64,000 nt of DNA from Capillidium heterosporum (lineage: Eukaryota > Entomophthoromycota > Entomophthoromycetes > Entomophthorales > Capillidiaceae): NCBI GenBank assembly GCA_016630905.1, contig WBMQ01000012.1, positions 248,001 to 312,000 of the forward strand, given 5' to 3'. Shown piece after piece: positions 1-13,493 of this stretch. Every line of letters begins with the position of its first letter. The stretch's first letter is position 1. A program made the translations under genes and the position numbers. The notes under the pieces are model-generated. The model had not been told where the DNA came from, did no database searches, and saw nothing but the letters and a program-made list of their open reading frames with translations.

Positions 1-3000
1 ATCTCTAAACAAATTGAACCTATTGGCAATCAAATATATGGCACTATCCCAGTTTATACATCCCTCATAAAATAACACTAGTAAATCTTTAGAATATGTA
101 AAGTAGATTTGAATTGACTTTTCATGTCAACTATAGGTCTAAACCTAAATATCGACTCAGGCTCATTGCCATCGAATGCAAACTACCTAAGATGATATAT
201 ATGTCGAGCAGCCTACATTTCAAATTTTAACTCTACCATATAATTTTGTTATGATGCTTCATGCAAAAAATTAAGACTTGCTCAGAAATACAAAAGATAT
301 TGATCTATTGCAACCGGTATAAAAAGTTTAGTAAAGCTATAAAGTATTGACATTTATTTCAAAAGTAATTTGAAACTTACTTGAAACTATAATCCTACCA
401 CAATTCCACCTTATAAACGCTTAGAAAGACATCCCAACAGCCTTAGATATGAGCACTGCATCTGAATCGACTTTGCTTCTACAGAGTATATTGGCCCTTG
501 TGATGTAGAAGCCATACCAATACCTTTAAGCCGATTTATTACAGCTTTCTTGACATTTCAATACATAGTACATCATATTTTTACTGAATATTTTTCAAAC
601 CTGATAACTTGGATTAAACTAAGCTAATCGTTAAGGCAAATATTTTGAACATTTGAATTGGAAGTTTATGTTTTTAATTTAACAGGTTTTAGAAATACTA
701 TGTAATTTCAGCTATACTTTCATTTCTTATTCAATGAAGTGTATACGTTTTGATGGAATATATATATGGCTATAAAGTGGCTATTTCTACTTTTTATTGA
801 CGCTATACCATCTAAATACTAATTCGAACTCTATCGAATTTTCTGGATCTTAAATTTGATTTGAAAATTTGCAAATAACATAGAAATGTTACTATTTTTT
901 GTGCGATAGCTTCAAATTAACCAAGCTGAAGATTATTATATAAGATTTTGTGAAAACCCTCATCCTTTCCTGCCTTTGTATATGTCCAAATGTCAAGAAA
1001 CTGGGCAAAGCAAATAATCCTTCAATTCCAATAAAAGCTCCGATATAGAGCTTGTATATCGGCTATAGAGAGTTATTCTATCAACAGAGGATAGTGGATA
1101 AAACTTATAGCCTTCCAAAATCAATAAATACGTAAACTTCAAGTTGACAAATAAACTCCAAAGAGTTACGCTAACAGAAAGAGGGGGTACAAGCTCCACC
1201 ACCAAAATCTGAATCTGAATAAGCAAACCGATACAGAAATCGTAGCAAACGATAGAAGAATTGAGGATACAGTGCTCAAACGATACAGGAACAGCAGCTA
1301 AATGATACTCAGACTTGAGCTCACCAGCATAGGAGACATGAGGCGAAAGCTGATATGATAACTGCAAACCTAGAGGAAGCTTTGCAGAAAGCTTGTCGGC
1401 ATGGGAGGAGAGAACAAAGAAAACAACTACAGAGAACCAGCAAAGTTCAAATGCTACTAGAGATCTAACAGAGCCAAAACTGAAAAAAGCTATGGTGCTT
1501 AAGAAATTGTTTTTAATAAATCTTAGTGCCCTGTAACATATTTGCTTTAGTTTATATTTTGTGTATATTTTTAGGAATGTAAAATTGAAGCTACAGCTGA
1601 TATGGTAGCTACTTGGATGTGATTATTTGTAAACTGTGGAGCTTTCGCGTTGTAGGTCCAGTATATACGGCTGTTACTATAACTACAATATGATATAACC
1701 CATCAAGTAAATTTAAGGCACATATCTCTGCCTCCAAAGCTAACTAATCTTTGATTTAGGCTATCAAAGTGCTTCTAACCAGCGGTAGTAGTAGGGTTAC
1801 CGATTTAACTTGTTGTAGCTGGATCCTTTGTCTTGCCTATTTACCTAGACGATCGACAAGCTTCACAACGTAGGTACAAGCTAAGGCAGTTCGTATACCA
1901 GGGGATTGGATTGAGCGATATAAAATAAAATCAGATACATTTTTCCCAAGGTCAGAGGTAGTTGTGTAATTATATGTTGCCAAAGGTGGTAAAGAGTTTC
2001 TATTAATTTACTTCCAACCTAATCTGGCAAGGTAAATTAACAGTTATAAACTTTCCTTAGCCCATCCTTTACCTTTTGGATTTTGGTGAAGCTGAATCTA
2101 TTCATCCTGATCTAATTTTGAGGTAATCAAGTACTTGATACAGCGCATCCTTTGTACTACGATCTAAACGGTAAGTTTATTTCGAAATCAAAGTCAACCT
2201 ATCATTCATAAAAGCTTTGAAATCAAACCCAATATATTGTTGGAAAGCCAGGGCATTAACTTGGCGAGGCTGGTAGGTATAGCGCAGATTTTCTTTGGAA
2301 GTATCAGAGTTTGTCAACTTCGATTTGGAAGGTGGATGCAGATTAGTATGAGTGGACTTTTACCACCTTTGATGCCTAGATACTGATTGTTATTATGATG
2401 CATCCTCTGTTAATTATACTAGAATATATCTATAAAGATATTGTGTAAGAAGTGGAGATCTTTGGGACCACATGAATGTTGAATAATCGATCTTACTACT
2501 GACATCAGATGCAGAGGATCGTGGGACATCACCAAGTTAAATTCGAACTCGTCATAATCCTTGACGGCCTGCAAGACAGCTTTTATGATGCCCATCGATA
2601 CCAGGGAAGAGATTTTGCTACAATCGTTGTAATTGAGATGCAAGTAATAGGGAGTTGAGCATTGCACTATTCAGTTTTTAAAAGGCCTGTTGCCAATACA
2701 AAAATCGTTCTTGGCATCTCTATCACTTTGAGTATGAAGCTAGTTTGTATTTTATTGTTTAAAAGTGTGTTTGGTTGCCATAAATTAGCACATTATAATA
2801 TATTAAAGAATTAGATTGCTTGCTAACATATACAATATATTTCATTATATTAGTTAGCATCTAATTTTATAAGCATTTTTACGTATAATATCTATGATAT
2901 GGAGGGAAATAGTTTTAAGGCAAACAGAGGTTCTAAAAAAATATATCTATTTGAATATATAAATCCATATATTTAGCTATCAATTAGAGAATTTATAAAA

Positions 3001-3586
3001 TTAATAGACGCTAAATAACTGTAAAACTTAGGACCCAATTATAAACTTTATTATACAATTTTAGCAATTTAGTATAAATGTTTTATTAAATACGAATTCA
3101 TATATTGTTTGGAGCTCAAGTTACTTTGAAGTTTTTTCATTAATCTGATAAGCCAATGTAGACTAGCTTAGTTGGTTAAGGCTGGCTAACTAGGCTATCA
3201 ACCAGCGAGTGCTGGGCCTCAGCTTGCCCACTACTCCCTTGTTCAAAATTACAGCTACGCTATTATTAAACTCCGATTAACAAATTAAAGATATAATCCA
3301 GAACAGAGGGTAAATTTTTTGTTACAAACCACTTTTCCAAAATGCAATATTTCTACAACTTTGATTGTAATAAACCTATGTAACCAATTACATTTGCCCA
3401 CCAAAAGGTTTGCTAATTTATAATAGGTTTCTAATACTAGGAATCTTTCAATAAGGCGTAGCAAATAATATAGCTTCGCAAGGAACTAAGCAGCGGCTTA
3501 TTGAATGATGCCAACGTCAGCTCCCAAATGAAAGCTAGATAAAAGGGAGCTTCCTCAATCAAGCTTTTATACTTAGAATAAAGGAT
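1..3586. other. Gene-poor AT-rich region
   Basis: I see no convincing gene in this 3.6 kb stretch. The open frames of about 80-125 codons on the minus strand around 993-1367 and 2419-2667 have no recognisable motif and no plausible splice partners. The only structured element is a tRNA-like A box near 3164, listed separately. Confidence 0.55.
3164..3250 (+). other. tRNA-like promoter remnant (A box, weak B box)
   Basis: TAGCTTAGTTGG at 3164-3175 fits the eukaryotic tRNA A-box/D-arm consensus and is followed by TTAAGG as in a D loop. A weaker B-box-like GTTCAAAATT lies at 3241-3250. The spacing of about 70 bases is longer than usual, and I cannot fold an acceptor stem or read a clean anticodon arm. 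It may be a decayed tRNA or a tRNA-derived SINE head. Confidence 0.25.
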
Positions 3587-6215
<2,629 letters not shown>

Positions 6216-7149
6216 ATCCAGTTCCAAACAAGTTTTGTCGCCTAACCTGAAGACTTTTTTATCTTATAAAAGATTGAAGTTGCTATTACACTACTGCTAC
6301 TACGTTAGGGTTTTAATAAACTTTATATTTTTTCGTAATCATGTTTTAATTAGAAATGCATTTTTATGTAGTATATAGTGTATTTTAGATGCTTTATATA
6401 TACTGGGTTTGAACATGGTAAGCTGTATAAATGTGTAGCCTTTTAGCTTAAAGTTACTAAAGATATCAGCAGAATATTTAAAATATCGCAATCTTCATTG
6501 TACGATGAAGGCTAATATTTGGGAGTTTAACTTTAGTGTTCTTCATATCAGTCACAAGGTAAAAATAAAACCATGTGAAGGATAATGGAATATAATTTAC
6601 TGAGCTGGCATTTTCATACTAAAACAAAGTTTAGATAGTTAATATAAGTCAGGTTAGCTTTAGGTGTTCCGTCGTCAAGTATGAATATATTGGCAAGTAG
6701 AATACTATTAGAAAAGTTGCAAAAGATATCTAAAATAGGCTTAGATTTAATAGACACAAACATCTATTTACCTGAAAAATTATAACAAAGATCTAAAGTA
6801 TTTCATCAGTTCTAAGCTAACCTCACTAAAACCACTTCAAATTTTCCACTTTCATATATGGTATACTTAAAATAACTATTGATCATATATCTTATTTCAT
6901 TAAAGTAGCTATCAAGTAAAAATGGTGTTTGGAACCAGGTTAAATACACTCATTGTACAAAGTAAAAGCTTTCTTTTTGTATCCAAGTTCTTTCTGCCTA
7001 TACAACCAAAGTAAAACTAACACCTGTTAAAACCGATGGCTTCAGAATACTACGTAAAGTAATAAAACGTCGTACAAACACAAGTGTATATTTATTACTG
7101 TTACTATATATATAGCCTTATGAAAAACTAACTTACACCAATCTATAGT
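6216..7149. other. Intergenic, CDC48/TSR2 convergent 3' region
   Basis: This is the AT-rich space between two convergent genes, presumably holding both 3' UTRs. I see no further gene. Confidence 0.6.
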
Positions 7150-7679
7150 CTATTCCATCATTTCCTCACCTTCATCTCCATCCTCATCAGACTCATCTTC
7201 ACTTTCCGGTCCTTGCGAAGCTACCGTCGAGGCTATAGGTCTCTGGGAAGCCTCCCTCAACTTATTCAAAAAGGTGGCATTATTATTCCTTATCTCATTG
7301 TATAACTTGTGTAAATCTTTTGCTACCTTTTTATAAAACAAATGTTTAGAAAAAAAAGCAATGTACAATATGCTACCATGTAGGGTGAGTCATCCTCCAA
7401 ATTAGTTTCGAATTCGTCACTCATCATACCGGCTAGCAGCTCTTCCAAATCGTAAACTTCAACTTTGAGTCCATCTATAAACAATTAAATTAGGTTAAAA
7501 TGGTGCAAGTGTTTAGTTTTACTTTTATCAAATTCATCCACTATAATGTCGATCATCCAGGCCTTCTTCTCCTTAGACTCGGGTCCTCCCCACTCGTTGC
7601 GAACTGCCAGTGTAAGTGCCTGCCACAGGTTGAATACCAGGTTGACGCCTTCGATGAATGCTTGCTTTTTAGGGTGCAT
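7150..7679 (-). CDS. TSR2: Pre-rRNA processing / eS26 chaperone Tsr2
   Basis: Small acidic protein of 20S pre-rRNA maturation; in yeast it is the escortin of ribosomal protein eS26. Three exons on the minus strand, 7523-7679, 7377-7474 and 7150-7326, give 143 aa. The N-terminal part has the family core WQALTLAVRNEWGG with a following KKAWMIDIIVDEF. The middle has LEELLAGMMSDEFETNLEDD, and the C-terminus is a run of Asp/Glu residues. Introns are 48 and 50 nt with CTAAT/CTAAA branch sites. ATG at 7679 gives MHPKKQAFIEGVNL, which starts just before the conserved core as in other fungal Tsr2. It is convergent with CDC48. Confidence 0.9.
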
Positions 7680-8164
7680 CTTAAATTGGCAAAAACTTTT
7701 AGCTAGGTTATCTCTTGTTGAAAGCTAGTTGATCCAATGCTTGAGAACCTTTTGTGAAAGCAGGTACAAACTGAAAACTTTGAAATTCGATCAAAGTTTT
7801 GTTCTGATATTGCCATTGTAGGATCGAGAATCTAAAAATAAGTTTAGAATAGGATAAATTGAGTTTGGGAATAACTACTGCAGCCTTTACTAGTTTTCAA
7901 CTTCGGGCTATGGGGACCATGAGATTGTAACTTCCAAGTTAAGGATTAACTGCAAGCCACCAAGCCCCTAGCTCTATATAGGTCTAAAAACCCATTGAGC
8001 AAGCTATTTTGAGAACACAAACATCTAATTTATTGGTATTTTAAAAAATGCAAGCATATATATATACTATAGCTTGTTTCCGAGGATATATTTTACAATA
8101 TGTATCAAAAACTTATAAAGATCGAGCCGACAGCTTTCGCTCTTTATTAACACAGAAATTGAAG
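7680..8164. other. Intergenic, divergent TSR2 / acyltransferase array
   Basis: Shared upstream region of TSR2 and the first acyltransferase copy. TATAAAG at about 8114 lies about 50 bases before the ancestral ATG at 8165. I see nothing else. Confidence 0.5.
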
Positions 8165-8285
8165 ATGCTGATAACCATCGTAGAAAAACAAGCCTTAGCC
8201 ATCAAGTCCAAACAATCTTTCTTAATCCAACTGAGGTCCGTAGAAGTCGAATCCATCCATCCGGAAGCTGGTAGAAGTTATTGAA

Positions 8286-9338
8286 ATGATTGCCAACGAC
8301 CAACCTTACACCGATATGCTGATGGGAAACCTGGTCTCCCAACTTGTCCATGAGAACTACAACTTCAATGGACCCCTCTACCTGGAGGAAAACTTAATCA
8401 AGGTGAGCTGGGACCAGATCTGTAACCCGGCACTCTTTTTCACAGATGAAGGTCCTCGGTTGACTTCTCTGTATGTTATTTTTGGTCCTGGAATCGAACC
8501 TAGAGATTTTAACACTGTTAAACCGTTTGCATTAGCCTTTTTCGATGAGGACATGTTTGATGAGCACAATATTCAGTGCATCCCTCACTTTTTTGTCTAT
8601 GACCAAGGTGACGAGAACATAGCCACCGAGTGGAACAAGATCAAGGTCAATCAAGTCCTCTCCTGGATTCGTAGATCAAGCCCTGAGCATGACATCATGA
8701 TCGATGGTGTAGATCTACGCTTTCTGGCCGAGGTCAACATAAATTTTAACTACAGCGGTGAAAGCCTGATGTACTGCTTCAACTTACCTGAAGAAAACGT
8801 CCGCAAAGCGCAACATAACCCGAAGCTCAAGTTACCCGACCACTTGGAACGGGGAACTTTAACTGAAGAAGATCTACCTATAGTCTATTCAAACTCCGAC
8901 ATCAAGTATACGACCAGCTACCTCAAGAGTATTCTGCAGTCCACCTTCTGTCTCAGAGAGAAGGGTACCAACAAGTTGGTGGCCTGGAACGCCTTTCATA
9001 AATCAGGATCTTCAGGTCTTCTCTTCGTAGTTCCCGAATTTAGAAGGTTAAAGCTGGCTTCCATTGTATCTTTATTCGTCATCCTAGATGGTTTTGATGA
9101 AAAACGTCAGGCTGAGGAGATCCTTTTTCAACAATTTGGCAAGCACATCACCATCCCCAAGTTCATCTGGGTCCGTTGTGATCATAGTAACACTGGATCT
9201 AAAGCCTTGATCAAACCGTTCGCAGCTCCCTTTGAGCATTCCATAGTACGCAAGACGAATACCAACTTTACGACCTCATCCTACTTAAAGCTTATAGCCA
9301 ATATGGTTACCAACCTCCGAATCAAATGGAACTTTTAG
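8286..9338 (+). CDS. GLYAT-like N-acyltransferase, copy 1 (N-terminus frameshifted)
   Basis: First of three tandem intronless paralogues. The 350-residue frame from ATG 8286 aligns throughout with copies 2 and 3 from MIANDQPYTDM onward. It includes the GNAT acyl-CoA loop GLLFVVPEFRRLKLAS and the downstream strand FIWVRCDHSNTGSKALIK. The ancestral start is visible at ATG 8165 (MLITIVEK, matching MLATTIES and MLTTVIEP), but that frame ends at 8284. The family frame is open only from 8244, so one net extra base (or two lost) sits around 8244-8275. Either the gene now starts at 8286 without about 44 N-terminal residues, or it is an early pseudogene; the long intact remainder argues for recent damage or real use. 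The C-terminus also diverges from its sisters. Confidence 0.75.
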   Translation: MIANDQPYTDMLMGNLVSQLVHENYNFNGPLYLEENLIKVSWDQICNPALFFTDEGPRLTSLYVIFGPGIEPRDFNTVKPFALAFFDEDMFDEHNIQCIPHFFVYDQGDENIATEWNKIKVNQVLSWIRRSSPEHDIMIDGVDLRFLAEVNINFNYSGESLMYCFNLPEENVRKAQHNPKLKLPDHLERGTLTEEDLPIVYSNSDIKYTTSYLKSILQSTFCLREKGTNKLVAWNAFHKSGSSGLLFVVPEFRRLKLASIVSLFVILDGFDEKRQAEEILFQQFGKHITIPKFIWVRCDHSNTGSKALIKPFAAPFEHSIVRKTNTNFTTSSYLKLIANMVTNLRIKWNF

Positions 9339-10132
9339 GTTGAGTTGGTTTGTACCCTACAAACTGGATACTTGAGCAAAGCGCTTCTATTCTTAAGAGA
9401 CATTTGATATATATTAACATTCACTAACGCATTTATTAACTAACAATAAAGTGGCTCTAAAATACTTTTGATATACCCTTTAGTTCATATACAAATTTAT
9501 CTTTTGGAATTATAAGCTTTGAGCTTTCAAAACCAAATCGCTTGAAGCAGAGTAATCGCCTATTAACAATTTTATTTATATTTAATTCTTTCAAAGAAAG
9601 GATTCACATAGGCATGTAAGTCAGTGAGGTACACATCTCTATACTTATGGCCTTTTTAACCTAATTAAAATCAAAGCTTTGATTGATAAATGAGATAACA
9701 GTTTTATCCAAGCTTATAATATACAGTTTGTAAAGCCAATTGAATACTATCAGATACTTAGATATAATACCCATTACCAAACATTTATATTACTAAAATC
9801 ATTATACAGCAGCAATAGTGAATATAGAACACATAAAAAGTTCTAAAATTTTACATTAGTTATACAAGGGCTTATTCCAAAGCTCTGGAAATTCTATTCC
9901 AATTTCGAACAAACTTCACAAATTGCAGCTTATGAATTCAAATTGAATAAGCTATTTTGAGAAGGAACACGAATAGCTAATAAATTGGATTCTTAATTGG
10001 CAAAGGGAAAATGGCATCTGCAATATAGCATGTTGTCAAAAAAGGAATACTACATTTTAGATGCGAAAACTATATAATAAACAGGCCTTGGAATTTCGTT
10101 TCTTGTTTAATCAAAAAGAAACTGGCCCAAAA
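9339..10132. other. Intergenic between acyltransferase copies 1 and 2
   Basis: AT-rich spacer with no gene seen. A TATATAATAA element at 10071 lies 62 bases before the copy 2 start codon. Confidence 0.55.
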
Positions 10133-11356
10133 ATGCTGGCAACCACCATCGAATCTACAACTTTGACCACCAATCCCAAAGATTTTGCCTCGATCCGACT
10201 GACAGCAACAGAAGAGCCCATGCAGAAGAGTACTGGCAGCGGTTTGAGACTAGTTGAAATCATGGAAATGATCGCCAACGACCAACCTTACACTGATATG
10301 TTAGTCGGAAATTTGGTCTCCCAATTAGTCCATGAAAGCTACAACTTCAACGGGCCTCTCTACCTAGAAGAAAACTTGATCAAGGTGAGCTGGGATGAAG
10401 TATGTAGCCCCAAACTCTTTTTCAAAGGTAAAGGACCTCGATTAACTTCTTTATACGTCATTTTCGGCCCTGGAGTCGAGCCCAAAGACTTTGATACCGT
10501 CAAGCCGTTTGCATTAGCCTTCTTCGACGAGGATATGTTCGATGAGAACAACATCCAGTGCGTCCCCCATTTCTTTGTTTATGATCAAGGTGAAGAAAAC
10601 ATAGCCACCGAGTGGAACAAGATTAAGGTCAACCAAGTTCTTTCCTGGATCCGTAAATCGAGTTCCGAGCACGATATTATGATTGATGGTGTAGATATGC
10701 GCTTCCATGCCGAACTCAATGCTAACTTCGACTACAAAGGTGAAAACTTGATGTACAGCTTCAACTTGCCCGAGGAGAAGGTCCGCAAGGCACAGGCAGC
10801 CAAAAAACTCAACTTACCTGAAAATTTGGAAAGGGGAACTTTGACTGAAGAAGATCTAACTATCGTCTACGAAAACTCCGATATCAAGTACACGACCAGC
10901 TACCTAAAAAGTATCCTAAAATCCACTTTCTGTCTCAGGGAGAAGGGTACCAACAAGTTAGTAGCCTGGAATGCCTTCCACAAGTCAGGGTCCTCAGGTC
11001 TCCTCTTCGTTATTCCCGAGTTTAGAAGGTTGAAATTAGGTTCTATCGTGTCTTTGTTCGTTATTTTAGATGGTTTTGATGAAAAGCGTCAGGCCGAAGA
11101 TATTCTCTTCCAGCAGTTTGGTAAGCGGATCCACCTTCCCAAATTCATTTGGGTACGCTGTGACATAAGTAACGCCGGATCTAAAGCCCTCATCAAAACG
11201 GTAGCAGCCCCCTATGAGCACTCTATAGTGCGCAAGACCAACGCCAACTTCCCCAGCCCAACCTTCTCCAAAATGTTAACCAATGTAGCCATGTTCTTTA
11301 ACAGTACACCCTGCATGGTCTGGCAAGAAATGCAAGCCAAACAGAAGACCAAATGA
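10133..11356 (+). CDS. GLYAT-like N-acyltransferase, copy 2
   Basis: Intronless 407-aa member of the tandem array. The C-terminal half has a GNAT fold like animal glycine N-acyltransferases: LTEEDLTIVYENSD helix, CLREKGTNKLVAWN strand pair, the CoA-binding region GLLFVIPEFRRLKLGS (about residues 288-304), then FIWVRCDISNAGSKALIK. The N-terminal half (VSWDEVCSPKLFF, FALAFFDEDMFDE) would correspond to the GLYAT N-terminal domain. The usual R-x-x-G-x-G/A loop here reads R-R-L-K-L-G, with lysine for the first glycine. The likely reaction is transfer of an acyl group from acyl-CoA to a small amine or amino acid; the substrate is unknown. I chose ATG 10133 because copies 1 and 3 share ATGCTG at the same point, about 50-60 bases after a TATA element. 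No signal peptide or membrane helix is seen. Confidence 0.8.
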   Translation: MLATTIESTTLTTNPKDFASIRLTATEEPMQKSTGSGLRLVEIMEMIANDQPYTDMLVGNLVSQLVHESYNFNGPLYLEENLIKVSWDEVCSPKLFFKGKGPRLTSLYVIFGPGVEPKDFDTVKPFALAFFDEDMFDENNIQCVPHFFVYDQGEENIATEWNKIKVNQVLSWIRKSSSEHDIMIDGVDMRFHAELNANFDYKGENLMYSFNLPEEKVRKAQAAKKLNLPENLERGTLTEEDLTIVYENSDIKYTTSYLKSILKSTFCLREKGTNKLVAWNAFHKSGSSGLLFVIPEFRRLKLGSIVSLFVILDGFDEKRQAEDILFQQFGKRIHLPKFIWVRCDISNAGSKALIKTVAAPYEHSIVRKTNANFPSPTFSKMLTNVAMFFNSTPCMVWQEMQAKQKTK

Positions 11357-12120
11357 GCTCCAAATCTTCGTTTAAGTTTTAGATCAGTAGTATAATTTGG
11401 CGGAGGCTCCATTTAACGAAAGTAGTTTTTGATGTTTTACATAGGTTAATTAATAGGCTTCAATCTAAGCTGTAGTAGCTTCTCCTTTATCAGGATGGAC
11501 GCATACATAGGATCAATATAGTCAAGTACTATCAACAAGAAAGATACAAATAAATTTTTACAAAACATATACTTTATAAGATATTTTATTGTACTTTTCA
11601 TCGTTCATATACTAATATTTGACTAGCACTTTTACTAACTGTTGAAAAGGATAGAGTTTTAGTTAGCATATTGGTATTGACAGAAACTGTTTTCAAATAG
11701 ATGTATTTATGAAGAATGAGTATACTACAAAGATAATACTACGTAAAGTAAAGAAGGTTGGTTTAGAGTAGATAGATCGTTGAGTCCAGATGTCTTTCTA
11801 AATAGAAAATCCGAACACCTATCACAAAGGATATATAGAACAAAGCACTTTAATTTATAGTAACCAATCATATATGGAAATGTTGTTCCATTATATTCGA
11901 TCGATTACGCAAATTGTACCTTGACAAGCTGGATTGAACAAACCATATTAAGGAGGAACACAATCGGTTAATATATTAGATTTCTAATTAATATAGGAAA
12001 AATTATATCTACAATGTAATGTACTACCGGAAGAGGAAGCATGCAAATTTAGTTTGAAGGCTATATAACAGTTAGGTCTTGCAATTTTGCTCCTTCATTA
12101 ACTTAAAAGAAATTTTGAAG
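11357..12120. other. Intergenic between acyltransferase copies 2 and 3
   Basis: AT-rich spacer. TATATAA at 12062-12068 lies 59 bases before the copy 3 start codon. No gene seen. Confidence 0.55.
12062..12068 (+). promoter_or_regulatory. TATA box of acyltransferase copy 3
   Basis: TATATAA lies 59 bases before ATG 12121. Equivalent elements lie 62 bases before copy 2 (TATATAATAA at 10071) and about 51 bases before the ancestral ATG of copy 1 (TATAAAG at 8114). The shared spacing supports the start codons chosen for the array. Confidence 0.45.
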
Positions 12121-13245
12121 ATGCTGACAACTGTCATTGAGCCTACAACTTTAATTTCCAACCCAACCCAACTGCCATCAACCGAGGCCGAGATCTTGCT
12201 GAAAGGAGATAACAGTGGTCTGAGACTAGTCGAAATCATGGAAATGATTGCCAACGACCAACCTTACACCGATATGCTGATGGGAAACCTGGTCTCCCAA
12301 CTTGTCCATGAGAACTACAACTTCAATGGACCCCTTTACCTGGAGGAAAACTTAATCAAGGTGAGCTGGAATCAAGTGTGCAACCCTGAACTCTTTTTTG
12401 CAGGTAAAGGTCCTAGGTTGACTTCTCTGTACGTCATCTTTGGTCCTGGAGTCGATGCTAAAGACTTTGACACTGTCAAACCGTTTGCATTAGCCTTTTT
12501 CGATGAGGACATGTTTGACGCCACCAATATCCAGTGCGTCCCCCATTTCTTTGTTTATGATCAAGGTGAGGAAAACATTACCACCAAGGAGAACAAAGCC
12601 AAGGTAAGCAAAGTCCTAGCCTGGATCCGTAGATCTTCGTATTTGCACGACATCATGGTCGACGGTGTAGATTTACGTTTTCTAACTGAAGTTAATAAGA
12701 ATTTCAACTATTCAAATGAAAATCTGTTAGACTGCTTTAACTTACCTGAGAAGCACATCCTTAAAGCGCAGCAGAGCTTCAAGGTTGAGCTACCCGATTT
12801 TTTAGTCCAAGGTAGATTGACTGAAGAGGATTTAGATATTGTCTACCAAAACTCCGACATCAAATATACGACCAACTACCTCAAGAGTATCTTAAAATCA
12901 ACACTATGTCTTAGGGAGAAGGAAACTAACAAGTTGATCGCTTGGAACGCCTTCCACAAATCAGGATCTTCGGGCCTCCTCTTCGTTATACCTGAGTACC
13001 GCAGGTTGAAGTTGGCATCAGTAGTTTCACTGAATGTCATCTTAGATGGTTTCGATGAGAAACGTAAAGCCGAGGAGATTTTGTTCCAACAGTTTGGTAA
13101 GCGCATCACTATTCCTAAGTTCATCTGGGTACGTTGTGATAAGAAGAATGCGGGGTCCAAGGCACTTATCAAGCCGTTCGCTGCTCCTTTCAACCATGCT
13201 ATGGTACGCAAATCGAATACTGCTCTTACAAATATATCTTTTTAA
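12121..13245 (+). CDS. GLYAT-like N-acyltransferase, copy 3
   Basis: Third tandem paralogue, intronless, 374 aa from ATG 12121 (MLTTVIEPTTL). The first 60 codons of the conserved part are almost identical in DNA to copy 1 (12241-12360 against 8286-8400), while later segments sit closer to copy 2 in places. This suggests recent duplication or gene conversion. The GNAT core is intact: YTTNYLKSILKSTLCLREKE, GLLFVIPEYRRLKLAS, FIWVRCDKKNAGSKALIK. It shares the R-R-L-K-L-A variant of the CoA loop, so that change is a family trait. The C-terminus is about 20 residues shorter than copy 2. It is convergent with the next gene. Confidence 0.8.
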   Translation: MLTTVIEPTTLISNPTQLPSTEAEILLKGDNSGLRLVEIMEMIANDQPYTDMLMGNLVSQLVHENYNFNGPLYLEENLIKVSWNQVCNPELFFAGKGPRLTSLYVIFGPGVDAKDFDTVKPFALAFFDEDMFDATNIQCVPHFFVYDQGEENITTKENKAKVSKVLAWIRRSSYLHDIMVDGVDLRFLTEVNKNFNYSNENLLDCFNLPEKHILKAQQSFKVELPDFLVQGRLTEEDLDIVYQNSDIKYTTNYLKSILKSTLCLREKETNKLIAWNAFHKSGSSGLLFVIPEYRRLKLASVVSLNVILDGFDEKRKAEEILFQQFGKRITIPKFIWVRCDKKNAGSKALIKPFAAPFNHAMVRKSNTALTNISF

Positions 13246-13493
13246 TATTTCAACTTTTTACACTTTTGCAAAACGTTTATAAGTTTACGTTGTTTGATTT
13301 GTGATTTTAAATTCCCTTGTTAAACATATGTTTCACTTCAAAGCCTTATTGATTTAGATTTTCTTTCTATAGTAATTGAAGTAGAACTAATATATTACTA
13401 AAGTATTTAAAATGTGTATACTAGAAAAGCCAAAATTTATTTTAAAGATATATAATCGAACAATTTAAATTTGATAACTATAATACATTTAAT

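Noticed and set aside
993-1367. 124-codon minus-strand frame
   Set aside because: Hydrophobic, motif-free, starts at a non-ATG or isolated codon and has no splice partners.
2419-2667. 82-codon minus-strand frame, faintly like part of an F-box/LRR protein
   Set aside because: Similarity is only impressionistic; a stop lies just upstream and no adjoining exon was found.
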